Shown here: in pieces, positions 10,978 to 22,300 of the stretch | Layout: every line of letters starts with the position of its first letter | Numbering within the stretch: the first letter of the stretch is position 1 | DNA from: Halomonas eurihalina | Lineage (GTDB): Bacteria; Pseudomonadota; Gammaproteobacteria; Pseudomonadales; Halomonadaceae | Direction of reading: 5' to 3' | NCBI RefSeq assembly: GCF_008274785.1 | Contig: NZ_VTPU01000001.1 | Location: 124,001 to 188,000 of the forward strand | Length of the DNA: 64,000 nucleotides | Notes under the pieces: generated by a model | Seen by the model: the letters and a program-made list of their open reading frames with translations, nothing else | Database searches by the model: none | Told to the model about the DNA's origin: nothing | Position numbers and translations under genes: made by a program

Positions 10978-11232
10978 TCAGCGCCGCGTGGCGTCGTAGC
11001 CAAGATCGGCGCCACTATTCTCGTCACTGCTGCGGCGAGCACGGCCACGCTTGCGGTTCTCTTCCTCGCAGACCTCATCCTTGCCGCCGCAGACCTCGCA
11101 GCCTTCCTTGAGGCCAAGGTTGTTGAGCCCGCCACAAGATCCCTGGATGGGACGACGCCCCAGGATAACGCCCACGGCCATCGCCGCCATGATGACCAGC
11201 ATCAAGGCTAGTACGACCAGAAAGGTACTCAT
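10978..11232 (-). CDS. nqrM: Na+-NQR maturation protein NqrM
   Basis: NqrM is needed for Na+-NQR assembly, probably delivering iron to the Cys4 site in NqrD/NqrE. The 84-residue product has one N-terminal membrane helix (about residues 3-24), the GRRPIQGSCGGL motif and four conserved cysteines (Cys33, 45, 48, 55), then a basic tail. The ATG at 11232 follows GGAGAG. It is the last gene of the nqr cluster, separated from nqrF by two strong inverted repeats, so it may need its own promoter or readthrough. Confidence 0.93.
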   Translation of the reverse strand: MSTFLVVLALMLVIMAAMAVGVILGRRPIQGSCGGLNNLGLKEGCEVCGGKDEVCEEENRKRGRARRSSDENSGADLGYDATRR

Positions 11233-11315
11233 ATGAACTCTCCACAATAAAAGGAATGGGGCCCGCATTCTTTATGACCATGACATCCGGTCATGAGATC
11301 CCCATCGGACTCCTT

Positions 11316-11354
11316 GTCGGGTATGCCGACAGCGGCACTATCGGCATACCCGAC
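11316..11354. repeat. 14-bp perfect inverted repeat between nqrF and nqrM
   Basis: GTCGGGTATGCCGA (11316-11329) and TCGGCATACCCGAC (11341-11354) are perfect reverse complements separated by 11 nt. There is no T-tract on either strand, so a processing site, mRNA-stability stem or protein-binding site is as likely as termination. It lies where many relatives carry apbE. Confidence 0.65.
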
Positions 11355-11366
11355 GAGAAGACCCAA

Positions 11367-11392
11367 CAGGGCCGGCCCGAAGGCCGGCCCTG
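11367..11392 (-). terminator. Hairpin after nqrF with UUCG tetraloop
   Basis: An 11-bp GC-rich stem (CAGGGCCGGCC / GGCCGGCCCTG) closes on CGAA, which reads C(UUCG)G on the minus strand, a very stable tetraloop. It begins 14 nt after the nqrF stop. The following minus-strand bases (TTGGGTCTT) are a poor U-tract, so termination may be partial, allowing some readthrough to nqrM. Confidence 0.6.
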
Positions 11393-11405
11393 AGCGTCTT
11401 CGGTG

Positions 11406-12638
11406 TCAGCCACCGAAGTCATCCAGCATGATGTTTTCCGGTTCGACACCAAGATCCACCAGCATCTTGATGACCGAAGCGTTCATCATGGGCGGTCCAC
11501 ACATGTAGTACTCGCAGTCCTCAGGTGCCGGGTGGTTCTTGAGGTACTCTTCGTAGAGCACATTGTGGATGAAGCCGGTCGCACCTTCCCAGTTATCCTC
11601 GGGCAGGGGATCGGACAGCGCCAGGTGCCACTCGAAGTTGTCATGCTCCTCGGCCAGCTTGTCATACTCTTCGTTATAGAAGGTCTCCCGCCAGGAACGA
11701 GCACCATACCAGAAGGTAATCTTGCGCTTGGAATCCAGGCGCTTGAGCTGGTCGAAGATATGACTGCGCATCGGTGCCATGCCAGCACCACCGCCGACGA
11801 ACACCATCTCCGCGTCAGTGTCCTTGGCGAAGAACTCGCCGAAGGGCCCCATCACGGTCACCTTGTCACCCGGCTTCAGGCTGAAGACGTAGGTCGACAT
11901 CAACCCCGGCGGATGACCGGTGTTGGGCGGCGGCGTGGCGATACGCACGTTGAACTTGAGGATCCCCTTCTCTTCCGGGTAGTTGGCCATGGAGTAGGCA
12001 CGGATGATCTCTTCGGTGTTCTTGTGGGAAATGTCGAAGAGGCCGAACTTCTCCCAATCGCCCTTGTACTCTTCTTCGATATCGAAGTCGGAGAACTTGA
12101 TGTCATAGGGCGGCGCCACCAGCTGCACGTAACCACCGGCGCGGAAGGCGACATCCTCGCCTTCAGGCAAGCGCAGGTTGAGTTCCTTGATGAAGGTAGC
12201 GACGTTGGGATTCTCGATGACCTCGCATTCCCACTTCTTGACACCGAAGACCTCCTCGGGCACCTCGATCTTCATGTCCTGCTTCACTGGCACCTGGCAG
12301 GACAGGCGCCAGCCATCCTTCTTCTCGCGCAGAGTGAAGTGAGACTCCTCGGTGGGCAGGATCGAGCCGCCGCCCTCTTCCACGCGGCACCGGCACTGAG
12401 CGCAGGAGCCGCCACCGCCACAGGCGGATGACAGGAAGATGCCATTGGCGGCCAGGGTGTTGAGCAGCTTGCCGCCCGCCTGAGTGGTAAGAGTATGCTC
12501 GGGGTCGCCGTTGATTTCGATGGCGACATCCCCGGTGCTCACGAGCTTGCTCCGAGCGGCCAGGATCACCGCCGTCAGACCGATGATGATCACGGTGAAC
12601 ATGACCACACCGAGCAAGATGACTGTTGTATCAACCAT
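11406..12638 (-). CDS. nqrF: Na+-NQR subunit F, NADH-oxidising FAD/2Fe-2S subunit
   Basis: NqrF accepts hydride from NADH on FAD and passes electrons to a 2Fe-2S cluster. The 410-residue protein shows one N-terminal membrane helix (about 5-27), a ferredoxin domain with Cys73, Cys79, Cys82 and Cys114, then a ferredoxin-reductase-type FAD domain (RAYSMANYP) and NADH domain ([19 protein letters not shown]). Length and motifs are complete. It is the last of the six structural genes, with a 69-bp gap after nqrE. Confidence 0.98.
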   Translation of the reverse strand: MVDTTVILLGVVMFTVIIIGLTAVILAARSKLVSTGDVAIEINGDPEHTLTTQAGGKLLNTLAANGIFLSSACGGGGSCAQCRCRVEEGGGSILPTEESHFTLREKKDGWRLSCQVPVKQDMKIEVPEEVFGVKKWECEVIENPNVATFIKELNLRLPEGEDVAFRAGGYVQLVAPPYDIKFSDFDIEEEYKGDWEKFGLFDISHKNTEEIIRAYSMANYPEEKGILKFNVRIATPPPNTGHPPGLMSTYVFSLKPGDKVTVMGPFGEFFAKDTDAEMVFVGGGAGMAPMRSHIFDQLKRLDSKRKITFWYGARSWRETFYNEEYDKLAEEHDNFEWHLALSDPLPEDNWEGATGFIHNVLYEEYLKNHPAPEDCEYYMCGPPMMNASVIKMLVDLGVEPENIMLDDFGG

Positions 12639-12707
12639 GTCGGTTTCCTATTGCTTGCGTTGCCTGGTTACCGGTGGCACGCGGCCACCGGCAGAACACG
12701 ACCCACC

Positions 12708-13325
<618 letters not shown>

Positions 13326-13326
13326 G

Positions 13327-13995
13327 TTACACGGCCTCCTTCGGCTGGGTGTTGGACTTCATCTCGAACTCGTTCTCCTCGACCTGCTCGGGGTTGATGG
13401 CGCGCAGCACCCAGATGAGCAGGCCGATGATGAAGAACGCCGACGGCGGCAGCAGCAGCAGCCCGTTTGGCACGTACCAGCCACCGTCCTGCACGGTCTG
13501 CAGCACGGTGAAGCCGAACACGCTGCCGGAACCCAGCAGTTCGCGGAAGAAGCCGACGGTCATCAGGATGAAGCCGTAGCCGAGACCGTTACCGACACCG
13601 TCCAGGAAGGACAGCCCCGGCGTGTTGGTCATGGCGAAGCCCTCGGCACGCCCCATCACGATGCAGTTGGTGATGATCAGGCCAACGAAAACCGACAGCT
13701 GCTTGGACATCTCGTAGGCATAGGCCTTGAGAATCTGGTCCACCACAATTACCAGCGAGGCAATGATCGTCATCTGCACGATGATGCGGATGGAAGATGG
13801 GATATGGTTGCGGATCAACGAGACGAACAGGTTGGAGAACGCCGTCACGAAGATCACCGCCAGCGACATGACCAGAGAAACGCTCATGCTGCTGGTTACC
13901 GCCAGCGCACTACAAATACCCAGGATCTGCAATGCGATGGGGTTGTTCTTGAAGATCGGCGTCGTCAGGACGCCCTTGGCAGTCGGTGTAGACAT
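13327..13995 (-). CDS. nqrD: Na+-NQR subunit D
   Basis: This is the 222-residue polytopic membrane subunit of Na+-NQR, homologous to RnfE/NqrE. The conserved N-terminus ([20 protein letters not shown]) contains the cysteine expected to take part in the iron site with NqrE. About six membrane helices span residues 35-205. It starts 2 nt after the nqrC stop and 1 nt before nqrE, within the nqrABCDEF operon. Confidence 0.97.
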   Translation of the reverse strand: MSTPTAKGVLTTPIFKNNPIALQILGICSALAVTSSMSVSLVMSLAVIFVTAFSNLFVSLIRNHIPSSIRIIVQMTIIASLVIVVDQILKAYAYEMSKQLSVFVGLIITNCIVMGRAEGFAMTNTPGLSFLDGVGNGLGYGFILMTVGFFRELLGSGSVFGFTVLQTVQDGGWYVPNGLLLLPPSAFFIIGLLIWVLRAINPEQVEENEFEMKSNTQPKEAV

Positions 13996-13997
13996 CT

Positions 13998-14810
13998 TCA
14001 GGCTCCTTCAGTCTCGTCGGCGGAAGCCGTATCGACGGCTCCCTGATCGGTGCCGCTGCGGAACTTGGCCAGATACTCGCCGAAACCCTCGGGCCCGAGC
14101 CAGAACTGCAGCATGTTGGTCACCCCCTTGCTGGTCAGCGAGGCCCCGGAAAGCGCGTCGACCTCGGTATCGGCACTGGCACCACCCTTGACCAAGGCGA
14201 TGGCCGGATTCATGTTGCCGTCCTCGGCGTAGATTTCCTTGCCTTCCCACTGAGCCTTCCACTTGGGATTATCGACTTCACCGCCGAGCCCCGGAGTTTC
14301 GGAATGCGAGTAGTAAGTAATGCCGACGATGGTATTGCCATCGCCTTCCACGGCCAGGTAACCGCGCATCAAGCCCCACAGGCCCTGCCCGCGAATCGGC
14401 AGAATCACCTGCTCAGGGTCGTCCTGATCGCCCACCAGGTAGACGGTAGTATAATTTTCCTGGCGCGACAGACCCGCAATGTCCTTCTCGCCGGACAGGG
14501 TCCGCGACTGGGCAGGATCCTTGGCCGCCTGGAAGCTGTCGTACGTCTCTGGGTCGAACTCGTCGGTATACTCACCACTGCGCAGGTCGATCACCTTGGG
14601 CGTGATCTTCTTGAACTCTTCCGCCACATCGTCGCCCGGCTCATAGAGATCAGCCACGTTGAGGATGTTGGTCTTGCGGTCCAGTTCCTGGTTGAGCTGC
14701 TGCTTCGCACGCAGCGCCACCGCAGCAGTGGAAACGATGATCGAACACACGATGCAGAGTGCGAACGCCACCGTCAGGATCTTCTTGATGGAGTTGTTGC
14801 TCTGTGCCAT
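13998..14810 (-). CDS. nqrC: Na+-NQR subunit C, covalent FMN subunit
   Basis: NqrC carries a covalently bound FMN on a periplasmic domain anchored by one N-terminal helix (about residues 9-32). In this 270-residue protein the flavinylation motif is SGASLTS, with Thr226 as the predicted phosphoester residue. Its start overlaps the nqrB stop by one base (TGATG type), so the two are translationally coupled. Attachment of FMN needs an ApbE transferase, which is not encoded nearby. Confidence 0.97.
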   Translation of the reverse strand: MAQSNNSIKKILTVAFALCIVCSIIVSTAAVALRAKQQLNQELDRKTNILNVADLYEPGDDVAEEFKKITPKVIDLRSGEYTDEFDPETYDSFQAAKDPAQSRTLSGEKDIAGLSRQENYTTVYLVGDQDDPEQVILPIRGQGLWGLMRGYLAVEGDGNTIVGITYYSHSETPGLGGEVDNPKWKAQWEGKEIYAEDGNMNPAIALVKGGASADTEVDALSGASLTSKGVTNMLQFWLGPEGFGEYLAKFRSGTDQGAVDTASADETEGA

Positions 14811-16036
14811 CAGGCATTCTCCTCGGCCGATTCACCGGTGCGCCGCTGGCGACGCTTGATGTTGGCCTGAACAAAGAAGTGGTCGATCAGCGGGGCGAAC
14901 AGGTTGGCGAACAGGATCGCCAGCATGATGCCTTCCGGGAAGGCCGGGTTCACCACGCGGATCAGCACGGTCATGACACCGATCAAAGCCCCGAAGATCA
15001 GGCGACCCGGGTTGGTCATGGAGGCGGACACCGGATCGGTGGCCATGAATACCATGCCGAAGGCGAAGCCGCCGATGACCAGGTGCCAGTACCAGGGCAT
15101 GGCGAACATCGGATTGGTATTGGAGCCGATCAGGTTGAACAGGGCGCTGGTCACGACCATACCGAGGAAGACGCCAAGCATGATTCGCCAGGAGGCGATC
15201 TTGGTCCACAACAGCACCGCCGCACCGATCAGGATCGCCAGTGTGGAGGTCTCGCCTACCGAGCCCGGCATGAAGCCGAGAAAGGCATCCCACCAGCTGA
15301 ACTGGTCGCTCAGGGCGCTCATGCCGTTCTGGTAGGCGGTGGACAGCGCAGTAGCGCCGGTAAAGCCATCGGCCGCCACCCAAACGGAGTCACCGGAAAT
15401 CTGTGCTGGATAGGCAAAGTACAGGAAGGCACGCCCCGTCAGCGCCGGGTTGAGGAAGTTCTTGCCGGTACCACCGAAGATTTCCTTGCCGATCACCACA
15501 CCGAAGGTGATGCCGAGCGCCACCTGCCACAGCGGAATGGTCGCCGGCAGGATTAGGGCAAACAGCACCGAGGTAACGAAGAAGCCCTCATTGACCTCGT
15601 GGCCACGCTTGATGGCGAACAGCACTTCCCAGAAGCCCCCGACCACGAAGGTCACCAGATAGATGGGCAGGAAGTAGGTGGCGCCGAGTACGAAGTTGCC
15701 CCACAGGCTGGAGGGGTCATGGCCGCCAGCAAGCGTCATGACGATGGCCTCGCGCCAGCCAGTCGCCGCGCCGAAGCCATCGGCGATGGCCAGGTTGGCC
15801 TGCCAGCCGGCATTCCACATGCCGAAGAGCATGGCCGGGAAGGTGCACAGCCAGACCGTGATCATGATGCGCTTGAGGTCGATGCCGTCGCGCACATGAG
15901 CGGTGGTCTTGGCCACACTCGGGGGCGTGTAGAAGATGGTGTCCACCGCTTCATAGAGCGGGTAGAACTGCTCATACTTCCCGCCCTTGTGGAAGTGCGG
16001 CTCGAGATTATCGAGTGTCTGTCGGATACCCATCAT
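14810..16036 (-). CDS. nqrB: Na+-NQR subunit B, covalent FMN and riboflavin membrane subunit
   Basis: NqrB is the largest membrane subunit and contributes to the Na+ path. The 408-residue protein has about ten hydrophobic helices. The FMN attachment motif TGAT is at residues 226-229, giving Thr229 as the flavinylated residue (Thr236 in Vibrio cholerae numbering). It overlaps nqrA by one base and nqrC by one base. Confidence 0.97.
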   Translation of the reverse strand: MMGIRQTLDNLEPHFHKGGKYEQFYPLYEAVDTIFYTPPSVAKTTAHVRDGIDLKRIMITVWLCTFPAMLFGMWNAGWQANLAIADGFGAATGWREAIVMTLAGGHDPSSLWGNFVLGATYFLPIYLVTFVVGGFWEVLFAIKRGHEVNEGFFVTSVLFALILPATIPLWQVALGITFGVVIGKEIFGGTGKNFLNPALTGRAFLYFAYPAQISGDSVWVAADGFTGATALSTAYQNGMSALSDQFSWWDAFLGFMPGSVGETSTLAILIGAAVLLWTKIASWRIMLGVFLGMVVTSALFNLIGSNTNPMFAMPWYWHLVIGGFAFGMVFMATDPVSASMTNPGRLIFGALIGVMTVLIRVVNPAFPEGIMLAILFANLFAPLIDHFFVQANIKRRQRRTGESAEENA

Positions 16037-17385
16037 CAGGCCTCTTTCTCAATCATGGTGAGGTTATCGCGCAGGATGGGACCGTATTCGTACTTGCCGG
16101 GACACACGTAGGTGCACAGCGCCAGGTCCTCCTCATCCAGCTCCAGGCAGCCGAGCTGCATCGCCGTCTCGATGTCGCCGACAATCAGCGAGCGCAGCAG
16201 CTGGGTGGGCAGGATGTCCAGCGGCATCACTTCCTCGTAGACTCCCACCGGCACCATGGCCCGCTCCGAGCCGTTGGTGGACGTGGTCGGCGCGTAGTTG
16301 CGCAGGCCCTTTAACCTGGAAAGATAAATCCCCATCACGGAATGACGGTTGCCGCCCGGCGAAAGCCAGCCCATGAAGCTGCGCTTGTTGCCCTCTTCGA
16401 TCAGGCTGAGCTGGTTATAAAAGCGGCCGAGGTAGCGCAGACTGCCTTCGCAGGCCATACCGGAGAACACCGACCCGGAGATCACTCGGGTATCCTCGGG
16501 CTCCACGACCTCGCCATTCAGCAGCTCTTCGGTACTGGCGCCCAGACGAGTGCGCAACAGGCGCGGCTGCTTGGCACGCGGTCCGCCCACGGCGATGACC
16601 CGATTGACGTCGAGCTTGCCCTCGGCGAACAGCTTGCCGAAGGCGATGACATCCTGATAGCCGAGGTGCCAGACCGACTTGTGAAGCGCCACGGGCGAGA
16701 GATGATGAATATGGGTACCGACCAGGCCGGCCGGATGGGGGCCAGAGAAGGTCTCCATGGACACGCCGTCGACATCGCCGCCGGGCACCTTGGACTGCGG
16801 AGCGGTGCACAGGAACACCTTGCCCTCGGTCAGGCGCGTCAGCACCTTGAGACCATCCTCGAAGGCCTCGGCCTGCTCGTTGATAATGTCGGCGGGATCG
16901 GCGCTGAGCGGGTGAGTGTCGATGGCGGTGACGAAGATGTTCTCAGGCTTGGCGTCCAGTGCCGGCGTCCGCGAATACGGGCGCGTGCGCAACGCTGTCC
17001 ACAGGCCCGACTCGACCAGTTGGTCGACCACTGCCTGACGGTCGAGAGATACCAGCTTGTCACGGCCATGGGCGGTGAAGCTGACCGCCTCTTCAGTATC
17101 GTCGACCTTGATCACCACCGACAACAGCTTGCGCTTCTCGCCACGGTTGATGGCCACGATCTCGCCGGCCGCCGGCGCGGTGAAGCGAACACCTTCGATC
17201 TTCTTGTCGGTAAAGAGCAGTTGGCCCAGTTTGACCTTGTCCCCTTCCCGGACCTCCATGGTCGGCTTCATGCCGATATAGTCGGTTCCTAGGACGGCCA
17301 CGTGACGCACCGGACGCGCATCTTCAATGCGCTGCTCCGGGGCACCCGTGATGGGGAGATCCAGGCCTTTCTTGACTTCGATCAT
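16036..17385 (-). CDS. nqrA: Na+-NQR subunit A
   Basis: NqrA is the cytoplasmic subunit that opens the operon and is linked to quinone chemistry. The 449-residue protein is soluble, with no membrane helix. It begins [18 protein letters not shown], a recognisable NqrA N-terminus, and contains the barrel-sandwich segment [18 protein letters not shown] typical of the family. A promoter can be proposed about 130 bp upstream. The gene order nqrA-gap-mfd matches Pseudomonas aeruginosa PA2999-PA3002 as I remember it. Confidence 0.97.
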   Translation of the reverse strand: MIEVKKGLDLPITGAPEQRIEDARPVRHVAVLGTDYIGMKPTMEVREGDKVKLGQLLFTDKKIEGVRFTAPAAGEIVAINRGEKRKLLSVVIKVDDTEEAVSFTAHGRDKLVSLDRQAVVDQLVESGLWTALRTRPYSRTPALDAKPENIFVTAIDTHPLSADPADIINEQAEAFEDGLKVLTRLTEGKVFLCTAPQSKVPGGDVDGVSMETFSGPHPAGLVGTHIHHLSPVALHKSVWHLGYQDVIAFGKLFAEGKLDVNRVIAVGGPRAKQPRLLRTRLGASTEELLNGEVVEPEDTRVISGSVFSGMACEGSLRYLGRFYNQLSLIEEGNKRSFMGWLSPGGNRHSVMGIYLSRLKGLRNYAPTTSTNGSERAMVPVGVYEEVMPLDILPTQLLRSLIVGDIETAMQLGCLELDEEDLALCTYVCPGKYEYGPILRDNLTMIEKEA

Positions 17386-17687
17386 AGTCTCGCCCAGTTG
17401 ATGGATCGGATATACGAAGGAAAGGGGTACGAATGGGTTCAGATTCTTGTGGTTGTCAGAATGTTACCAGTCGGGCCCGAGACGGAACTCGAACCACCCC
17501 GAAAATCCCGGATATTATAAAGAGAAGCCGATGCGATGACTACCGACCGAAGGTCGCAAAACGAGGCAGAAAGCCTATCGCCGGGCTGACCGAGGAGTGG
17601 AAAAAACGTTGGTCGGCGAAAGACACGGCCTATAGCAGGTCTTGCCGCCCCCGCCGGATGACGGGGACGTGGAAGGAGGACTTACCC
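17386..17687. promoter_or_regulatory. nqrA upstream / gap downstream region (302 bp)
   Basis: No gene is supported here. The region carries the proposed nqr promoter (listed separately), about 130 bp of transcribed leader with GC-rich inverted segments, and, on the gap side, only a weak 5-bp GC hairpin (17649-17666) after the gap stop. A fragment resembling a tRNA T-arm was examined and rejected. Confidence 0.55.
17514..17542 (-). promoter_or_regulatory. Predicted sigma-70 promoter of the nqr operon
   Basis: On the minus strand TAGTCA (17542-17537, four of six matches) is followed at 17 bp by a perfect TATAAT (17519-17514). It would give an mRNA leader of about 120-130 nt before nqrA. Confidence 0.6.
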
Positions 17688-19145
17688 TTATGCGCGGGGC
17701 AGCTTGAGGAAGTTCACGTTGGAGACGTGCTGCAGGATACGAATAACCTGGCAGCTGTAACCGAACTCATTGTCGTACCAGACGTAGAGCACCGCGTTCT
17801 TGCCATTGGCGATGGTCGCCTGGGCATCGACGATCCCGGCATGACGGTTGCCGACGAAATCGGTGGACACCACCTCGGGCGAATCCACGAAGTCGATCTG
17901 TTTCTGGTAGTCGGAACCGATGGACATGCGGCGCAGGTAATCGTTGAGCGCCTCAGCGTCGGTCTCCCTGTTCAGGCGCAGATTGAGGATCGCCATGGAA
18001 ACATTGGGTGTCGGCACCCGAATGGCGTTGCCAGTGAGCTTACCGGCGAACTCGGGCAACGCCTTGGCCACGGCCTTGGCAGCACCGGTTTCGGTCAACA
18101 CCATGTTGAGCGGTGCGCTACGGCCACGACGATCGCCCTTGTGGTAGTTGTCGATCAGGTTCTGATCGTTGGTATAGGAGTGCACCGTCTCGACGTGACC
18201 ATGCTCGACGCCGAACTCGTCGTTCATCGCCTTGAGCACCGGCACGATGGCGTTGGTGGTACAGGACGCCGCCGAGATGATGCGGTCATCGCTGGTGATG
18301 TCCTGGTGGTTGATGCCATAGACGATGTTCTTGACGTCGCCCTTGCCCGGCGCCGTGAGCAGCGCCTTGGCAACCCCCTTGCAGGCCAGGTGCTGGCTCA
18401 ACCCTTCTTCGTCACGCCAGATACCGGTGTTATCGACCACCACGGCATGGTCGATGCCATAGGTCGTGTAATCGATCTCGGCGGGCGAGTCGGCATAGAT
18501 CACCTTGATGACATTGCCGTTGGCGGTCAGGGTACGGGCCTCGACATCGACACTGATGGTGCCGTCGAAAGGACCATGCACGCTGTCGCGACGCAGCAGG
18601 CTCGCCCGCTTCTCGAGGTCCTTGGCGATATCGCCTCGGCCGCGAACCACAATCGCCCTGAGTCGCAGCAGGTTGCCGCCACCGGCCTTCTCGACCAGCA
18701 CGCGGGCCAGGATGCGGCCGATACGACCGAAGCCATACAGCACCACATCCTTGGGCTCACCGGTGCCCGCATCCGGGTCATGGGCATCGACGATCTCGGC
18801 CAGCTCCTCACGCAGGAAAGCCTCGGCATCGCCACCGCCACGTTTCTTGAAGGCCACGCCCAGCTTGCCGAGATCGACATGCGCCGGCCCCAGGTTGAGC
18901 AACTGCATGGCCTGCACCAGCGGGAAAGTATCCTGGACGGAGAGTTCGGTCCCCTCGATCTTGCGGACGAAGCGATGATCCTTGAGGATCCGGATGACAC
19001 TGCGGTTGAACAGCGAACGCCCGAACATCGTGGTCACGACATTGTTGCCGCGATAGAGACTGCCGATCAGCGGGATCATCTGCTCAGCGATCGCCTGGTT
19101 GTCGTGCCATTCCTGGAAAACGGTATCGAGGGATTCCTGACTCAC
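17688..19145 (-). CDS. gap: Glyceraldehyde-3-phosphate dehydrogenase, long form
   Basis: The enzyme interconverts glyceraldehyde-3-phosphate and 1,3-bisphosphoglycerate. The 485-residue protein is about 130-150 residues longer than classical GapDH. The extra N-terminal helical domain (residues 1-130) is followed by the Rossmann motif YGFGRIGR (137-144) and the catalytic motif SAASCTTN with Cys295. This long form is the one found next to mfd in pseudomonads (PA3001 type). The neighbours nqrA and mfd agree. The N-extension's role is not known to me. Confidence 0.95.
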   Translation of the reverse strand: MSQESLDTVFQEWHDNQAIAEQMIPLIGSLYRGNNVVTTMFGRSLFNRSVIRILKDHRFVRKIEGTELSVQDTFPLVQAMQLLNLGPAHVDLGKLGVAFKKRGGGDAEAFLREELAEIVDAHDPDAGTGEPKDVVLYGFGRIGRILARVLVEKAGGGNLLRLRAIVVRGRGDIAKDLEKRASLLRRDSVHGPFDGTISVDVEARTLTANGNVIKVIYADSPAEIDYTTYGIDHAVVVDNTGIWRDEEGLSQHLACKGVAKALLTAPGKGDVKNIVYGINHQDITSDDRIISAASCTTNAIVPVLKAMNDEFGVEHGHVETVHSYTNDQNLIDNYHKGDRRGRSAPLNMVLTETGAAKAVAKALPEFAGKLTGNAIRVPTPNVSMAILNLRLNRETDAEALNDYLRRMSIGSDYQKQIDFVDSPEVVSTDFVGNRHAGIVDAQATIANGKNAVLYVWYDNEFGYSCQVIRILQHVSNVNFLKLPRA

Positions 19146-19192
19146 GTGAGGCCTCTCTGTACGGGTTGCTGTGCGGGTTGAGATTCGCCGGT

Positions 19193-19221
19193 ATTATCCG
19201 AAGCCGGCCACCAGAGAGCAA
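19193..19221 (-). promoter_or_regulatory. Possible gap promoter
   Basis: On the minus strand TTGCTC (19221-19216) and GATAAT (19198-19193) are spaced by 17 bp, about 50 bp upstream of the gap start. The match is moderate. A TATGAT at 19294-19299 may serve mfd on the other strand, but no good -35 was seen. Confidence 0.35.
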
Positions 19222-19337
19222 TCACGGGATGGTCGCAACCGGTGTAGACGGATTACAACAACCGGCTTCTCACTACATGACACACGGGGCTGGTATGATG
19301 CCCACAGTCATCCCATTCGACACGACGCGAAGACGCC

Positions 19338-22300
19338 ATGCCGACTTTCTCGCCACTCGACCCCCAGCGCCCTCAGGGAGCGCGTGACACGCTCTACTGG
19401 CAGACGCCGCCCGGCAGTGCCACGGCACTGGCATTGGCGCATCTGGCCGAGGATGCCCCGCTACTGGTCATCACCGCCGACACCGCCGCCGCCCAGCGCC
19501 TGGAAGGCGACCTGGCCTTCTACTCACGCCTGCCGGTGCTGCCCTTTCCTGACTGGGAAACGCTGCCCTACGACAGCTTCTCGCCCCATCAGGACATTGT
19601 CTCGGCCCGCCTGCGCACCCTGCGTCGCCTTCAGGAAGGCGAGCACGGCATCGTGCTGGTGCCGATCAACACCCTGATGCAGCGCCTGCCTCCCGTGGAC
19701 TACATCGCCGGGCGCGTGATGACCCTCGAGGTCGGCATGAAACTCGACCGCGAAAGCTTCCGTGAACGCCTGTCGCGAGCCGGTTACCGGGCCGTCGAGA
19801 CCGTCTACGAACCCGGTGAATATGCGCTGCGCGGTGCACTTATCGATCTCTACCCCATGGGCAGCGAGACGCCCCTGCGCATCGACCTGTTCGACGACGA
19901 GATCGACACCCTGCGCCGTTTCGACCCGGACACTCAGCGTAGCCAGGACAAGGTGGAACGCCTCGACCTGCTGCCGGCACACGAGTATTCCCTGTCGCGT
20001 GACGCCATCGCCTGCTTTCGTGAGGGCTTCGAGACCCTGTTCGACGTCGACCCACGCCAGTGTCCGCTGTATGTGGATGCGCTGAAGGGCATTCCCTCGC
20101 CGGGCCTGGAACAATACCTGCCGCTGTTCTTCGACGAGACGGCGACGCTGTTCGATCATCTCGTCGACACCACCAGAGTGGCCCTGACACCGGGCGTCTT
20201 CGAGGCCGCCGAGCATCATTGGGCGGCCATCGAAAGCCGCTATGAAAACCTCGGCGTCGACCCCACGCGCCCCTTGCTGCCACCCCACCGTGCCTTCGTA
20301 CCGGTTCCCGAAGTCTTCGCCGCTATCAAGCGCTACCCTCGGGTCGAGCTCACCGACGACACGCACCATGCCCACGCCATCGCCCCGGCAGTGCGCAGCG
20401 TTCCGGAAGTGACGATCAACGCCCGTTCCAAGGAGCCGCTCGCCGCCCTCTCCCACTTTCTCGAGGAGCACGCCACCCGAGTACTGTTCGTCGCCGAATC
20501 GCGAGGACGCCGCGAGGCCCTGGAAGAGACCCTGGCACCTCTCAAGCTCAACCTGCCCCATGTCGATGACTTCTCTGCCTTTCTCGATGGCGAGCCGCGC
20601 CTTGCCATCACCGAGGGCACCATCGACGCCGGCCTGTGGCTCGAGTCGCCGAACCTGGCGGTGATCAGCGAGACCGAACTGTTCGGCGAGGTCGTCCGCC
20701 AGAGCCGCCGCCGGGAAAAAGCCACCGACGACGACGAACTGGCCATTCGCCACCTTTCCGAACTGCGCCCGGGCGCCCCCGTGGTGCACCAGGCACACGG
20801 CGTGGGCCGGTATCTGGGGCTGGAAACGCTGGAGGCGAACGGCCAGGCCGCCGAGTTCGTCGCCCTGGAATACGCCGACGGCGCCAAGCTCTATGTGCCG
20901 GTGGACAGCCTGCACCTGATTTCCCGCTATGCCGGGGCCGACGATGAGCTGGCCCCGCTGCATCGCCTGGGTTCCGAACAATGGGACAAGGCCAAGAAAA
21001 AGGCGGCCGAGAAGATCCGCGACACCGCCGCCGAGCTGCTCGACATCTATGCACGACGCGAGGCCCGCGAGGGTTTCGCTTGTCAGATGCCGGACGCCGA
21101 ATACGCCCGCTTCGCCGGCAGCTTTCCCTTCGAGGAAACCCCCGACCAGCGCGCCGCCATTCAGTCGGTACTGGGCGACATGACGGCACCACGCCCCATG
21201 GACCGCGTGGTGTGTGGCGATGTAGGCTTCGGCAAGACCGAGGTGGCCATGCGCGCCGCCTTCCTGGCCGTGCACTCCGGGCGCCAGGTCGTGGTGCTGG
21301 TGCCCACCACTCTGCTGGCCCGCCAACATTACGAAAACTTCCGCGACCGCTTTGCCGACACCGCCGTCAATATCGAGCTTGTCTCGCGATTCACCGGCGG
21401 CCAGGGGCAGAGCGCCGCCAAACAGCGTATCGAAGACGGTCGCGCCGACATCGTCATCGGCACCCATAAGCTGCTCTCCAAGTCGATGCGCTTCGCCAAC
21501 ATGGGCCTGCTGGTCATCGATGAGGAGCACCGCTTTGGCGTCTCCCAGAAGGAGCGTCTCAAGCAACTACGCTCCGAGGTGGATATTCTGACGCTAACCG
21601 CCACGCCCATTCCGCGCACGCTCAACATGGCCATGAGCGGCATTCGCGATCTCTCCATCATCGCCACCCCGCCGGCGCGTCGCCTGTCGGTGAAAACCTT
21701 CGTCCAGCAGCGCGACGAATCGGTGATCAAGGAAGCGATCCTGCGCGAGATCCTGCGCGGCGGGCAGGTCTACTTCCTGCACAACGAGGTCAAGACCATC
21801 GAGACGGCCGCCGAAAGCGTGCGCGAACTGGTTCCCGACGCCCGGGTCGGTGTGGCCCACGGCCAGTTGCCGGAGCGCGCCCTGGAGCGGGTGATGTCCG
21901 ACTTCTACCACAAGCGCTTCAACGTGCTGGTCTGCTCGACCATCATCGAGACCGGCATCGACGTGCCCAGCGCCAACACCATCGTCATTCAGCGTGCCGA
22001 CAAGTTCGGCCTGGCCCAGCTTCACCAGTTGCGTGGCCGCGTGGGACGCAGCCATCACCAGGCCTATGCCTACCTGCTCACACCGCCGCCGCGAGCGATG
22101 ACCCGCGACGCCACCAAGCGTCTCGAAGCGATCGCCCAGTCCGACGACCTGGGCGCCGGCTTCACCCTGGCCAGCCACGACATGGAGATCCGTGGCGCCG
22201 GCGAACTGCTCGGCGACGAACAGAGCGGCCAGATGGAAGCCCTGGGCTATAGTCTCTACATGCAGATGCTGGATCGTGCCGTGAAGGCGATACGCGATGG

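Noticed and set aside
17461..17510. Sequence resembling a tRNA T-arm on the minus strand (GGTTCGAGTTCC)
   Set aside because: The flanking stem bases do not pair, there is no acceptor stem, anticodon arm or CCA end in the expected positions. I take it as chance similarity.
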